NCBI RefSeq assembly: GCF_900187285.1
Contig: NZ_LT906470.1
Location: forward strand, 1,870,001-1,934,000
DNA length: 64,000 nucleotides
Direction of reading: 5' to 3'
Source: Veillonella rodentium
Lineage (GTDB): Bacteria; Bacillota; Negativicutes; Veillonellales; Veillonellaceae
Every line of letters begins with the position of its first letter. The first letter of the stretch is position 1. Made by a program: the position numbers and the translations under genes. The notes beneath the pieces were generated by a model. The model saw only the letters and a list, made by a program, of their open reading frames with translations, was not told where the DNA came from and searched no databases. Positions 35,088-43,877 of this stretch are shown piece by piece.

Positions 35088-35534
35088 TTATTCAGCCACT
35101 ACATTAACCTTAATGGTCGTTGTAATTTCCGGATGTACGCGCACCAATACGTCATGCACACCTAATGTTTTCAACGGTTCTTTGATTTCGATCTTCTTTT
35201 TGTCGATATCCACCTTATATTGCGCTTTCGCCGCATCGGAAATATCCTTTGCCGTAACGGAACCGAATACGCGACCTTCTTCACCCATGCGAACCTTAAC
35301 GGTCACTTCCACCTTAGCCAGTTGAGCCGCCAAAATCTTGGCTTCATCATTGGCTACCGCTTTATTATGTTCGATAGACGCCTGTTTTTGTTTCGCATTG
35401 TTGACATTAGTCGTCGTGCCTTCAAGGCCAAGGCCTTTTTTGATGAGCACATTGCGGCCGTATGCATCGCTGACCTCAACGATTTCACCTTTTTTACCGA
35501 CTTTTTTTACATCTTCAAGCAATACTACTTTCAT
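35088..35534 (-). CDS. rplI: 50S ribosomal protein L9
   Basis: 148 residues, the standard L9 length. It opens MKVVLLEDVKKVGKKGEIVE followed by VSDAYGRNVLIKKGLG, the RNA-binding N-domain that contacts 23S rRNA. A long helix connector (NNAKQKQASIEHNKAVANDE) joins the C-domain with GRVFGSVTAKDI and LGVHDVLVRVHPE. Its ATG overlaps the gdpP stop by 4 bp, and GGAAGAAG lies just upstream within gdpP, so it is translationally coupled. Confidence 0.97.
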   Translation of the reverse strand: MKVVLLEDVKKVGKKGEIVEVSDAYGRNVLIKKGLGLEGTTTNVNNAKQKQASIEHNKAVANDEAKILAAQLAKVEVTVKVRMGEEGRVFGSVTAKDISDAAKAQYKVDIDKKKIEIKEPLKTLGVHDVLVRVHPEITTTIKVNVVAE

Positions 35535-37558
35535 TCTTCTTCCTCCTCTGCTTCCACGGAATGAAGAGCTTCAAGGGCTTTATCCAAGATAGTCTTCTTC
35601 GCTTCCTCTATGGTCATGCCCTGTAACTGCGCACCGGCCACCGTTCTGTGACCGCCGCCGCCTAAGGCTTCCATGACAACCTGTACGTTCACCTTGCCCT
35701 TGGAACGAGCGCTGACGCCGATACCGCCGTCATTCAGCGAATAGAGTACAAAGGCTGCCTCAATATCTTCATTGCTGATGAGCATATCTGCACTTTGTGC
35801 CGCCAATGCCATCATGTCCATCATACCTTCTGGAGCTACGGAGATTGCAATTCCTTCGGTACGACTGGCTTCAAATACCATTTTAGCACGCAATTGAATG
35901 GAATCGAAGGTTTCAATAAATAATTGTTTTACCATTTCGATGTCCGCACCGGCCCTACGTAAGAACGCCGCCGCTTCAAATGTACGCGCCCCCGTCTGTT
36001 GATTAAAATTCTTCGTATCTAGTACGATACCTGCGTAGATACCTGTGGCTTCCGATTTTGAAAGTTTCACGAAAGTCCCCACATATTGCACGAGTTCCGT
36101 TACGAGCTCACTCGTGGATGACGCAGCCGGTTCCAGATAGGTCAGCAACGGATTTTCTATAAAATCCGCCGCCCGACGATGATGATCGATAACGATACGA
36201 CGTTCAGAGATTTCCAACGCCTCCTGAGCCGCCACCATTTCCGTACGATGTGTATCGCAGACAATGACAAGGGTATTCGGTTCCACCCAATTTCTTGCGG
36301 CTTCAGCAGTGATGATATGTTCTTCCCAGAATTCATCTTCATCGAGGACATGCACCATTTTTTCAATGGCACTGACTTCATCTGAAAGCGCCAGGCGCAC
36401 CTCTTTACCGAGGGCTCTTGCGATAGCAACGATGCCGATAGCACCGCCCAACGCATCATAGTCCTCGCGTTGATGACCCATGACAAGAATCTTTTCGGAA
36501 TCATTCATCAGTTCATGGATAGCTTGCCCCACGACGCGGGCACGAACGCGCGTATTCTTCTCTACGCCCGCCGTATTACCGCCGAAGAAACGGGTGCTTT
36601 CACCATCCATAATACAAACCTGGTCACCACCGCGCCCCAACGCGATATCGAGAGCCGCCCGAGCACGCTCGGACACCTCTTTTGCGGTCCCTACATTTTC
36701 ACTGATACCGATGGAAATCGTCGCCGGAATCTGACGAGGAGACGGTAATTTACGAATCTTCTCTAGAATCTTGAAGCCGTCTGACTCCATTTTCACGAGA
36801 GCGCCGCGAGAAATGGCAAAGGTATACATATCATCCTGGAAATTACGGATAAATCCGTCAAATCCGTCGATTTCAGCCACCACGATATTATTGATATCCG
36901 CCCAAAGGTTTGTATAATCGCGGTCACTGAGGCCTTTTGTAAGTTCCTCGATGTTATCGATTTGGATCATGCCCCATACGGGCTGAGCCTCTTCCGCCTT
37001 GATACGAGCCTGCTCAAGAGTCGTAATATCCTTGAAATACAAGGCCATCACCGAATGATCAGCCAATTCATCATTACTATCCGTATCGGCTTTAGCGTCA
37101 CGAGGATCAATAAACTTATAAATAATTTGGAAATACTTATCCTCGTATTGTTCCGTAATAAATCCGGATTTACCCCATATTTTATCGATGCGAAAACCCG
37201 GTATAAGCGTAGACATTTTCTGAAGTTTATTCCAATCCACCTCAACCCAGTCCGCAAAGACACTATTGTTCCATACCAATGTGCCCTGTTTATTCACGAG
37301 AGCAATCCCCATCGGCAGATTTTGCAAGGCAAAGTTCGATGCTTGTGTAACATTTTTCATCATCGCACTGAACTGTTCCCTAGCCAGACGCCGTCTATCA
37401 TGAACGGTGTTATAGTTCACCAAGTATGCCGCCACCACGATAATACCTGCCAAAATCGCTACGGCCCAGTTAAAATAAGCCAATAACGCTAATAACAACG
37501 CGAGGACAGCGATAACGGTAAGTTCCATAACTTCCCATCTCCGTTGAAAGGATTTCAT
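35531..37558 (-). CDS. gdpP: Cyclic-di-AMP phosphodiesterase, DHH family
   Basis: 675 residues. GAAAGGAGG seven bases before the ATG at 37558 supports this start. Two N-terminal membrane helices are followed by a PAS-like domain (LPMGIALVNKQGTLVWNN) and a degenerate GGDEF domain (IQIDNIEELTKGL...ISIGISEN) that lacks the GGDEF sequence. The DHH/DHHA1 module has GHQREDYDALGGAIG, VIVCDTHR, IVIDHHRRAADF and GGGGHRTVAGAQ. This is the GdpP/YybT architecture that cleaves c-di-AMP to pApA at the membrane. The gene order with yybS, rplI and dnaB matches Bacillus. Confidence 0.95.
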   Translation of the reverse strand: MKSFQRRWEVMELTVIAVLALLLALLAYFNWAVAILAGIIVVAAYLVNYNTVHDRRRLAREQFSAMMKNVTQASNFALQNLPMGIALVNKQGTLVWNNSVFADWVEVDWNKLQKMSTLIPGFRIDKIWGKSGFITEQYEDKYFQIIYKFIDPRDAKADTDSNDELADHSVMALYFKDITTLEQARIKAEEAQPVWGMIQIDNIEELTKGLSDRDYTNLWADINNIVVAEIDGFDGFIRNFQDDMYTFAISRGALVKMESDGFKILEKIRKLPSPRQIPATISIGISENVGTAKEVSERARAALDIALGRGGDQVCIMDGESTRFFGGNTAGVEKNTRVRARVVGQAIHELMNDSEKILVMGHQREDYDALGGAIGIVAIARALGKEVRLALSDEVSAIEKMVHVLDEDEFWEEHIITAEAARNWVEPNTLVIVCDTHRTEMVAAQEALEISERRIVIDHHRRAADFIENPLLTYLEPAASSTSELVTELVQYVGTFVKLSKSEATGIYAGIVLDTKNFNQQTGARTFEAAAFLRRAGADIEMVKQLFIETFDSIQLRAKMVFEASRTEGIAISVAPEGMMDMMALAAQSADMLISNEDIEAAFVLYSLNDGGIGVSARSKGKVNVQVVMEALGGGGHRTVAGAQLQGMTIEEAKKTILDKALEALHSVEAEEEEE

Positions 37559-37574
37559 AACGGCCTCCTTTCTA

Positions 37575-38534
37575 TTATGGTAGGCGCTTGTTAAAGCGCG
37601 AACGCATATCTAAAAACATATCAAAAATACCATATATTACGAGTGAATAAGGACTCATTACATATAAAAAAAATATAATAGCGAACTGGAAAAAATTCCC
37701 TAACTCATAAGCTTTCATAATCGCTATTAAACAGGTAACCCCATTGACAAAACAAATAGCCGCACCGAATAGCCCCAAATTCATTCCAACATCTTTAAGT
37801 ACAGTCTGTTCATAGCCTATATATGACAACCCATAAACGAGGATAATACCGATCGCTAAAACACCGGCCCCCCATATCGGCATACGCCATGTATCCATGG
37901 GCGGCAACACACGGTGAAGCGTATCGGTACGCCGGGCGATATAAGAGACAAGCTTTGCCAAAATATATGTCATCAGTACACAGCCCCAAAACACAATAAC
38001 TATCATAACCTGGTCAGCCATTGCAAAAGTTCTATTGACTTGCGCAACCATCGTATCGATTTGTTCCTGTGGGGCCGCCTGTTGACGTACAGCCTCAAGC
38101 ATAGAATTCTTTAGCTCAGCGTTCATATTCTGACCTAAATTAACAAGATCAAAGGACCCAAATCCCTGAACCATCAACATCTGTACAAACAACATAAGAA
38201 AAAGGGCTAGCGCAGGTACGATAATCAACTTTCTAAAAGACCAGTTCGACCTAAATGCTTCCCCTAAAAATATACTCGGCAACGAATATATTAAAACCGT
38301 ATTAGCTGCTATCGGCACTCCTAGAAAAAGGGCTACCATCATAAATGCCAGTACAGAAGCAATACAGCTGTAACGGCTGCCCCAGCGAATCCCCGTAACC
38401 GAAATGCCAGCAGGTGCCACAATAGTGGCCAAGAATAACATAAAAGGAACAACTGCGCCGATTACCGTCAACATAACGACGATGGTCGATACGAATGCGG
38501 TTTCCACCATCGCTCTTGTATTTCTTTGATTCAT
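37575..38534 (-). CDS. YybS-like DUF2232 membrane protein
   Basis: 319 residues with about eight hydrophobic spans and no catalytic motif. ALALFLMLFVQMLM and late VNGVTCLIAIMKAYELGNF and YGIFDMFLDMRSRF are typical of the DUF2232/YybS family. The function is unknown. Its conserved position immediately upstream of gdpP supports the assignment. It is the first gene of this operon in the window, behind a good promoter at 38581-38609. The rpsF-ssb-rpsR genes that often precede it are absent; the decayed toxin-antitoxin module is there instead. Confidence 0.82.
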   Translation of the reverse strand: MNQRNTRAMVETAFVSTIVVMLTVIGAVVPFMLFLATIVAPAGISVTGIRWGSRYSCIASVLAFMMVALFLGVPIAANTVLIYSLPSIFLGEAFRSNWSFRKLIIVPALALFLMLFVQMLMVQGFGSFDLVNLGQNMNAELKNSMLEAVRQQAAPQEQIDTMVAQVNRTFAMADQVMIVIVFWGCVLMTYILAKLVSYIARRTDTLHRVLPPMDTWRMPIWGAGVLAIGIILVYGLSYIGYEQTVLKDVGMNLGLFGAAICFVNGVTCLIAIMKAYELGNFFQFAIIFFLYVMSPYSLVIYGIFDMFLDMRSRFNKRLP

Positions 38535-38580
38535 AAATCACCATTCTTACATAAGAAGATATATTAACTGGTATCTTTTA

Positions 38581-38609
38581 ATTATAACAGTTTGAAAGGG
38601 CAACTTCAA
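38581..38609 (-). promoter_or_regulatory. Promoter of the yybS-gdpP-rplI-dnaB operon
   Basis: On the minus strand TTGAAG (38604-38609), a 17-bp spacer and a perfect TATAAT (38581-38586), 47 bp upstream of the yybS-like ATG. Confidence 0.65.
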
Positions 38610-38681
38610 ATACCCCATATGGTAGATAATTGCGATAGTAGTGCTATTTATAGTACTGGCAGCACACACAGATAACATAAA

Positions 38682-38706
38682 ATAGGGAGCTACCTAAAGT
38701 AGCTCC
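38682..38706 (-). terminator. Terminator of the toxin gene
   Basis: GGAGCTAC pairs perfectly with GTAGCTCC around a 5-nt loop, followed on the minus strand by CTATTTTATG. Confidence 0.65.
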
Positions 38707-38729
38707 TCATCTCATATTACCATATGTAG

Positions 38730-39191
38730 TTAACGCATCATTTCAAATACATTCACATATGAAACATCAAAATGCTCGCATATATCCGGTATTTTGACCT
38801 TTGTAGTCCTTGGTCCCGCTAGAATTTCGTGGGTTACGACCACGCCTCTGCGGACACTCGCATAAGCTATAAGCCAAGGATCCGCTTTAGCCAAAAAGCG
38901 ATGTTTTTCAGCATCCTTATATTGTTGATTTAACATCACATATTCAGCTATATCTGCATATGTATTTTGTATCTCAACATCATTTGTCGCTTCAGTAAAT
39001 GTCAAATAATGAGTGTCAAACCAAGTAGATAACTCATCATTACCGCTCATAATTTCATTTTTAATATGATCAATAGTTAAAATATTACCTCTACTGTGAG
39101 ATATCAGCTCATTCCAGAACGATGGAACAATATCAAACCCATAATAGCGGTTCTTTGCATCTATAAAGGTATTACTATCAAGAACATATAT
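38730..39191 (-). CDS. DUF4411 (PIN-like) toxin, apparent ATA start codon
   Basis: The longest ATG frame begins at 39050 (106 aa), but the same frame stays open upstream and reads YVLDSNTFIDAKNRYYGFDI then VPSFWNEL, the conserved beginning of DUF4411 proteins with the first catalytic Asp. The frame is closed by a TAG at 39205-39203. The only codon at a suitable distance (7 nt) from the AGGAGA ribosome site is ATA at 39191-39189. From there the protein is 153 residues, close to the family's ~160. The C-terminal KADPWLIAYASVRRGVVVTHE has the second acidic cluster. It is probably a PIN-fold RNase toxin, either translated inefficiently from ATA or silenced by an ATG-to-ATA change. Confidence 0.6.
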   Translation of the reverse strand: MYVLDSNTFIDAKNRYYGFDIVPSFWNELISHSRGNILTIDHIKNEIMSGNDELSTWFDTHYLTFTEATNDVEIQNTYADIAEYVMLNQQYKDAEKHRFLAKADPWLIAYASVRRGVVVTHEILAGPRTTKVKIPDICEHFDVSYVNVFEMMR

Positions 39192-39202
39192 AGTTTTCTC
39201 TC

Positions 39203-40085
39203 CTAAAAACTATATTCATTCACATATTTTGTAAAAGTACTACCACGTAAGCCTAACAACTCATACGCATCTCGATACGCTAATTCGCCTGCCCGAGCAT
39301 CTTTGACAACAGTACGATAAAACTTTCACCCAACCGAGCATGAGCAGTGACATAAAAATTTCCACCATCTCTTGTCTCTCGTTCAGGTAAGCTTTGTAAT
39401 CGCTGATTAAAACATTCCACTAGATTATTATATTGAATTCGAGTAATATATCCATGCTCTAATGCTATCCGACAGATAACATACTCACTCACCTTAAAGC
39501 GCTTAGCTATGGTTTCATAATCCTCCGAATATTCATTCCACAAAGGAATAAATCGGGATTCCGGCACAAGAAATTCACCTGCAAAGCTGTTACAATATGG
39601 CTCAGAAGTGCTATCAGATCCGCTACACCTATTTGCCAACCAGCCTCTACATCCAATAACGAATAAGCTTGATGCACAAGATCTCTGCTATCCATGCGTT
39701 TAGAAAAGCCCTCTACATAAGGTAACGCATCTATTCCTAAACTAAGCTTTCGATATTGACTCAACCAATCTTGGCGAATCTGCATATCATAAATAGTATC
39801 TCTTAACTCAGGACTATATGCCCTGTCAGCGATTTCACCATTCAGCCTTCTAAAATCAGTAATCTCTTTATCCGATAACTGTGGAGGATTCTTTAAATAA
39901 ATATATCCTAACGGTACATTGGAAAAAGTAGCTAATGCCTGTATTTGACAAATCGTCGGATGCACACGGCCTGCAATCCACTCTCCATACTTTGGAAATC
40001 GCTTATAAAAAGCTTCATAACCTTTACCACTGTATTTAGGTAACCAGTTTAAAATAGCTTCACTCACCGGGAACCGTCCGGACAT
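39203..40085 (-). pseudogene. Broken XRE-ImmA/IrrE-type antitoxin of the DUF4411 module
   Basis: Three frames are needed. Frame 1 (from ATG 40085, ribosome site GGGAGGTGAT) gives a helix-turn-helix-like domain, ILNWLPKYSGKGYEAFYKRF...PTICQIQALATFSNVPLGYI, and the linker FRRLNGEIADRAYSPELRD, then a dead end at 39507. Frame 2 resumes with SEPYCNSFAGEFLVPESRF and FKVSEYVICRIALEHGYI, the part of an ImmA/IrrE peptidase that follows the active site. Frame 3 ends with YRTVVKDARAGELAYRDAYE, LLGLRGSTFTKYVNEYSF and TAG at 39203. The region that should hold HEXXH, roughly 90 residues, is absent. The second shift is a single T missing in a T run near 39320. Confidence 0.7.
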
Positions 40086-40190
40086 ACCATCACCTCCCTT
40101 TATCCCTTATTACTCTTCTACTAAATAATATTCGCTACCTATTGCAAAACTCCTACTTTGATTACATTAATTTTACAATCATATACCAAT

Positions 40191-40236
40191 GAAAAACAAG
40201 CAGTTGTTAAATAAATATTTTAACAACTGCTTGTCT
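40191..40236 (-). terminator. Terminator of the RNase J gene
   Basis: ACAAGCAGTTGTTAAA pairs perfectly with TTTAACAACTGCTTGT, and TTTTTC follows on the minus strand. Confidence 0.88.
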
Positions 40237-40245
40237 TAATTATAT

Positions 40246-42393
40246 CTATACATCTTGAATAATCGGCAAGATCATAGGACGACGACGGGTCTTATCATAG
40301 AAAAATTTACCCAATGCATCGCGCACGTTTTGTTTAATGGTTGTCCAGTCTTTGATGCGCTGTAATTCGCAGTCTTCAAGAACCTGGTCGACGCGACGTT
40401 CCGCCGCAAGCATGAGTTCTTCCGCATCACGTACGTATACGAAGCCGCGAGACACGAGGTCCGGACCGGCTACGATGGTACCCGATGCTTTATCCATAGC
40501 CATAACTACGATAACCATGCCTTCCTGAGCCAATTGTTGACGGTCGCGGATAACGATATTCCCCACATCGCCAACGCCAAGGCCATCAACGAAGATAGCA
40601 CCGGCTTGTACGCGGCCACCCTTACGGCCACCATTTTTATCAAATTCAAAAATCTGACCGTTGTCGCCGATGAGAACCTTTTTAGGGTCTACGCCCATAG
40701 CCACACCGAGTTCACCATGGCGGCGCAACATGCGGTATTCGCCATGAACCGGAATAAAGTATTCCGGACGGACCAGGTTGAGCATCGTTTTGAGTTCTTC
40801 CTGACTCGCATGACCGGATACATGAATACCGCGGTCTTTACCGTATACCACATTACAGCCCAAACGGAGCAAGTTATCAATCGTTCTGCCTACAGCACCT
40901 TCATTACCGGGAATCGGCGTAGCGGAGATGATAACGGTATCATTCGGCGCCAGTTCTACGGTACGGTGATTGCTTGTCGCCATACGGGACAAGCCGGCCA
41001 TCGGTTCACCTTGAGAACCGGTAGTCAAAATCATGATTTGATCATCCGTGTAATTGTGCATTACATCTACATCGATAATCGTATTTGGCGGTACATTCAA
41101 GTAACCGCGTTCTTGTGCAATTTCCGTTACGTTCACCATGCTGCGGCCCATAATTACAACCTTACGTTTGTAGAAAACGGCTGCATCGATGGCTTGTTGA
41201 ATACGGGATACGTTGGATGCGAAAGTCGCCAATACGACACGACCCTTCGCTTCACCGACGGCCTGTTTAATCGCAGGTCCTACGGAACTTTCAGAACCGG
41301 TAGTACCCGGTTTTTCTACGTTTGTAGAGTCCGATAACAAAGCTAGTACGCCTTTATTGCCGAGTTCAGCGAACTTGTGCATATCCATCAACCGTCCGTC
41401 AACCGGAGTCTGGTCGATTTTAAAGTCCCCTGTATGAAGGACCGTCCCGATCGGCGTATCAAAATATACAGCGCAGGAATCAGGGATGGAGTGATTGGTT
41501 TGGATAAAACCGACTTTCACCTGACCAATCTGAACCTCATCGCCGGCCGCAATCGTGCGGAGACATTTCGGAGATACCTTATGCTCTTTAAACTTGCCTT
41601 CGATTAAACCGCAAACGAGATTTGTCGCATATACAGGGCAGCTGATTTCCTTCATAAGGTATGCCAGGGAGCCGATATGGTCCTCGTGCCCATGCGTAAT
41701 AACGACGGCCTTCACGCGATCCTTATTCTCGATGATATAGCTCATGTCAGGAATAACAATATCTACGCCAAGCATGTCTTCGCTAGGGAACGCAAGACCG
41801 GAGTCAAGAACGATAATTTCGTCCTCATATTGGAACACGGTCATATTTTTACCGATTTCACCAAGGCCGCCAAGCGGGATAATCTGGAATTTTCCCTTGT
41901 TCGCGCCATTTGGTGTACGGCCGATTAGTTCAACCTGTTCACCTTGATCATGGTGACTGTTGCGATTTGTAGAGCGATTCGTCCGCTCGGAACGGTTCTG
42001 ATTTTGACCGTTTCTCGTGCGATTAGTGCGCGTATTGCGCGTATTTTCACCATGTTCGCCGCGCGGAGCACGAGTTTGACGCGGTTTACGTTCCGTACCT
42101 TCATCGGATTCAGCATTACGACGCGTATTTGTACGACGAGTCGCAGCGGTGCCGCCATTGGTGTTCGTACGATTATTTGCATTACGGCGTGGACGGCTTG
42201 TATTCTCACCGTCATGATTCGTGCGACCTTCACCGGCCGGACGACGTGTAGTAGTGCGGCGACGCGGTTGTTTTTGTTCACCCGTAGCCGGTGCCGTATG
42301 CGCAACTGGTTCTGCAGTCACTTGTGCAGCAACCTGATTTTCTGTTGTATTCACAGTTCCTCCTAAAATTTTGTTCATTAGTTTGTTTAACAT
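40246..42393 (-). CDS. rnj: Ribonuclease J with a long disordered N-terminal extension
   Basis: About 715 residues from the ATG at 42393, with AGGTGAG seven bases upstream. Residues ~20-150 are a low-complexity Arg/Asn/Thr/Gly/Gln stretch (QPRRRTTTRRPAGEG-like) absent from Bacillus RNase J (about 555 aa). The conserved enzyme then starts at GKFQIIPLGGLGEIGKNM. Catalytic motifs are ITHGHEDHIG (HxHxDH), HTGDFKID, SDSTN and HVSGHASQEEL; the C-terminal domain ends RRPMILPIIQDV. It is a 5'-to-3' exo- and endonuclease in mRNA decay. The N-terminal tail could bind RNA or partners. It is preceded by a long structured leader (42451-42665). Confidence 0.95.
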   Translation of the reverse strand: MLNKLMNKILGGTVNTTENQVAAQVTAEPVAHTAPATGEQKQPRRRTTTRRPAGEGRTNHDGENTSRPRRNANNRTNTNGGTAATRRTNTRRNAESDEGTERKPRQTRAPRGEHGENTRNTRTNRTRNGQNQNRSERTNRSTNRNSHHDQGEQVELIGRTPNGANKGKFQIIPLGGLGEIGKNMTVFQYEDEIIVLDSGLAFPSEDMLGVDIVIPDMSYIIENKDRVKAVVITHGHEDHIGSLAYLMKEISCPVYATNLVCGLIEGKFKEHKVSPKCLRTIAAGDEVQIGQVKVGFIQTNHSIPDSCAVYFDTPIGTVLHTGDFKIDQTPVDGRLMDMHKFAELGNKGVLALLSDSTNVEKPGTTGSESSVGPAIKQAVGEAKGRVVLATFASNVSRIQQAIDAAVFYKRKVVIMGRSMVNVTEIAQERGYLNVPPNTIIDVDVMHNYTDDQIMILTTGSQGEPMAGLSRMATSNHRTVELAPNDTVIISATPIPGNEGAVGRTIDNLLRLGCNVVYGKDRGIHVSGHASQEELKTMLNLVRPEYFIPVHGEYRMLRRHGELGVAMGVDPKKVLIGDNGQIFEFDKNGGRKGGRVQAGAIFVDGLGVGDVGNIVIRDRQQLAQEGMVIVVMAMDKASGTIVAGPDLVSRGFVYVRDAEELMLAAERRVDQVLEDCELQRIKDWTTIKQNVRDALGKFFYDKTRRRPMILPIIQDV

Positions 42394-42450
42394 AGTTCTT
42401 CTCACCTATCACTTGAATTGATCTATGCCACGAGGAAATGCCACACAAAT

Positions 42451-42665
42451 AAAAAGGCGCTATTATACTAGCGTCTCGTCAAATGTGCACAAAAATTGCG
42501 CTATCCAATTTTGCCGTTCCTAGTTTGTGTGCCATCTGCCGCAGCAAATGAGTATAGTGCACTGTCGGATACGTCATGCCGCAAAGGGCTCATGGTTTCG
42601 TTCCTATCCAATATGCAGTGCAATATAGTCCGATCGTTTTGATGAAAGCCTCGCTTTCACACGTT
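42451..42665 (-). ncRNA. Structured leader RNA (five hairpins) upstream of RNase J
   Basis: Transcribed toward rnj from a likely promoter at 42672-42700. In order: GAAAGC/GCTTTC (42644-42658); a long compound stem TGCACTG/CAGTGCA (42558-42622) enclosing TTGGATA/TATCCGA and CATGAGCC/GGCATG; CATTTGC-TGCG-GCAGATG (42533-42550); AAAATTG/CAATTTT (42492-42512); and CGCTA/TAGCG followed by TTTTT (42451-42473), a terminator-like end 58 nt before the rnj ATG. It could be a cis-regulatory leader with attenuation or an independent small RNA. It does not match 6S, tmRNA, SRP or RNase P features that I know. Confidence 0.5.
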
Positions 42666-42671
42666 GTGCTC

Positions 42672-42700
42672 ATTATAACATAAAAACAACATAAACAAAA
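42672..42700 (-). promoter_or_regulatory. Promoter of the rnj leader
   Basis: Perfect TATAAT at 42672-42677 (minus strand) with a weak TTTTGT -35 at 42695-42700 and a 17-bp spacer. A start near 42665 gives a leader of about 270 nt to rnj. Confidence 0.5.
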
Positions 42701-42737
42701 GAGTTCTCCTCTCATTTCGCCCAAAATTAAACAAATA

Positions 42738-42768
42738 TTAAAAAGAGCGGTTCAGACCGAACCGCCCT
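42738..42768 (-). terminator. Terminator of the DUF805 gene
   Basis: On the minus strand GCGGTTC pairs with GAACCGC around GGTCT, followed by TCTTTTT. Confidence 0.8.
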
Positions 42769-42785
42769 AACTATTTTATTATTCT

Positions 42786-43865
42786 TCATCCGGCATGATC
42801 CGGCATGCTTTTATAAAACCCTTCAATATGCCATTCGCCATTTTCTTCGATGAGAGATATATAGCGTGTCATGTGCGCAGCCTCAACCGCGCCGTTTCCG
42901 GGTTTAGTGACTTGCAGATCCGCTTCGTAAATGATGCGTTTCATGCCGTTTATACGACTGATACGACTCGTGCCTAAGGACCCGACAACCACCTTCGGCG
43001 CCGACTTCATAGACTCCATCCATTTTTGCTTTTCTACGGGATTCGTCTTAGCCTGATTGATAACATAGGTGAAGGCCTTATCATAGTTCTTTTCATTGAC
43101 TGCGTCAAAATAATCGTGTACCACATCCCGTGCAGCTTCATCACCACCTTGACCGACGATGATATTCGTAAACCATCCGCCCGGATCTAGTTCATTTTCC
43201 GGTCCCATATAACGAGCCGAAACACTGCATACGCAGATAGCACTCACCAGCAATGTAACGAGAATTCGAGTAGTGAAAGCGCTGCTCGTAGGCGATACTT
43301 TCATAATAGAGCTCAACCGTTTGTCGATAGTGATGTTCCTCAACGCCTCACCATATTGATTAGCCTTCGGTCCGCCTTTCTTACACAGTAGAACAAATAG
43401 AATAATCGGTCCGATGAAAGGAATTAAGATTAAAAACAGATGATCACTGCTTTTACCGGTATCATGAAGGCGACGGATGCATAGAGAGCCCAACGGAATC
43501 AGCGAGACAAGACCGATGATTGTCAGTAACATCCATGCCAACAGGATTAAATAAATACCCGTATGAAGCACCACCGTAAGCCCATAAGAAAGGGCCAGAA
43601 TTCCAGCGATAACTAAAATCCACATCAAAAAGAACCGCAAAAATTCCCCTCTGGACGCACGGCCATCTGAATTCATAAATTTGCGGCCCACCACATAGAG
43701 AAATGTATCCTTGTAACTCAACTGATAATGCGCCAGCGGATAGATAATATCCCCTTCCGGTGCGATTCTCTCAACCTCCACCGCAGTCGTATACTGCCCG
43801 CAATGAGGGCAGAACATGGCAGCCTCGTCACAATACTGACGGCAGGATGCACAATATCGTTTCAT
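42786..43865 (-). CDS. Zinc-ribbon DUF805 membrane protein with an NTF2-like C-terminal domain
   Basis: 359 residues in three parts. A zinc ribbon at 4-22 (CASCRQYCDEAAMFCPHCGQ) is followed by a DUF805-like membrane region (about 70-180): RASRGEFLRFF, then spans and LIPLGSLCIRRLHDTGKS. A further membrane helix at about 200-218 precedes an outer domain (DVVHDYFDAVNEKNYDKAFT and the closing NGEWHIEGFY) that looks like a DUF4878/NTF2-like lumazine-fold domain. The function is unknown; such fusions are often membrane sensors or envelope proteins. GAAGGTATTAC precedes the ATG. It is the second gene after the UDG-like gene, 12 bp apart, likely co-transcribed. Confidence 0.72.
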   Translation of the reverse strand: MKRYCASCRQYCDEAAMFCPHCGQYTTAVEVERIAPEGDIIYPLAHYQLSYKDTFLYVVGRKFMNSDGRASRGEFLRFFLMWILVIAGILALSYGLTVVLHTGIYLILLAWMLLTIIGLVSLIPLGSLCIRRLHDTGKSSDHLFLILIPFIGPIILFVLLCKKGGPKANQYGEALRNITIDKRLSSIMKVSPTSSAFTTRILVTLLVSAICVCSVSARYMGPENELDPGGWFTNIIVGQGGDEAARDVVHDYFDAVNEKNYDKAFTYVINQAKTNPVEKQKWMESMKSAPKVVVGSLGTSRISRINGMKRIIYEADLQVTKPGNGAVEAAHMTRYISLIEENGEWHIEGFYKSMPDHAG

Positions 43866-43877
43866 ATGTAATACCTT

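Noticed and set aside
39507-40085. Intact stand-alone DNA-binding protein of 192 aa
   Set aside because: The last ~25 residues of this frame are unlike the family while other frames carry the expected continuation, so it is the front part of a broken gene.
42451-42665. 6S RNA, tmRNA, SRP RNA or RNase P RNA
   Set aside because: No long closing stem with central bubble, no tag frame or CCA end, no GGAA...GCAGCA SRP loop and no RNase P core words.
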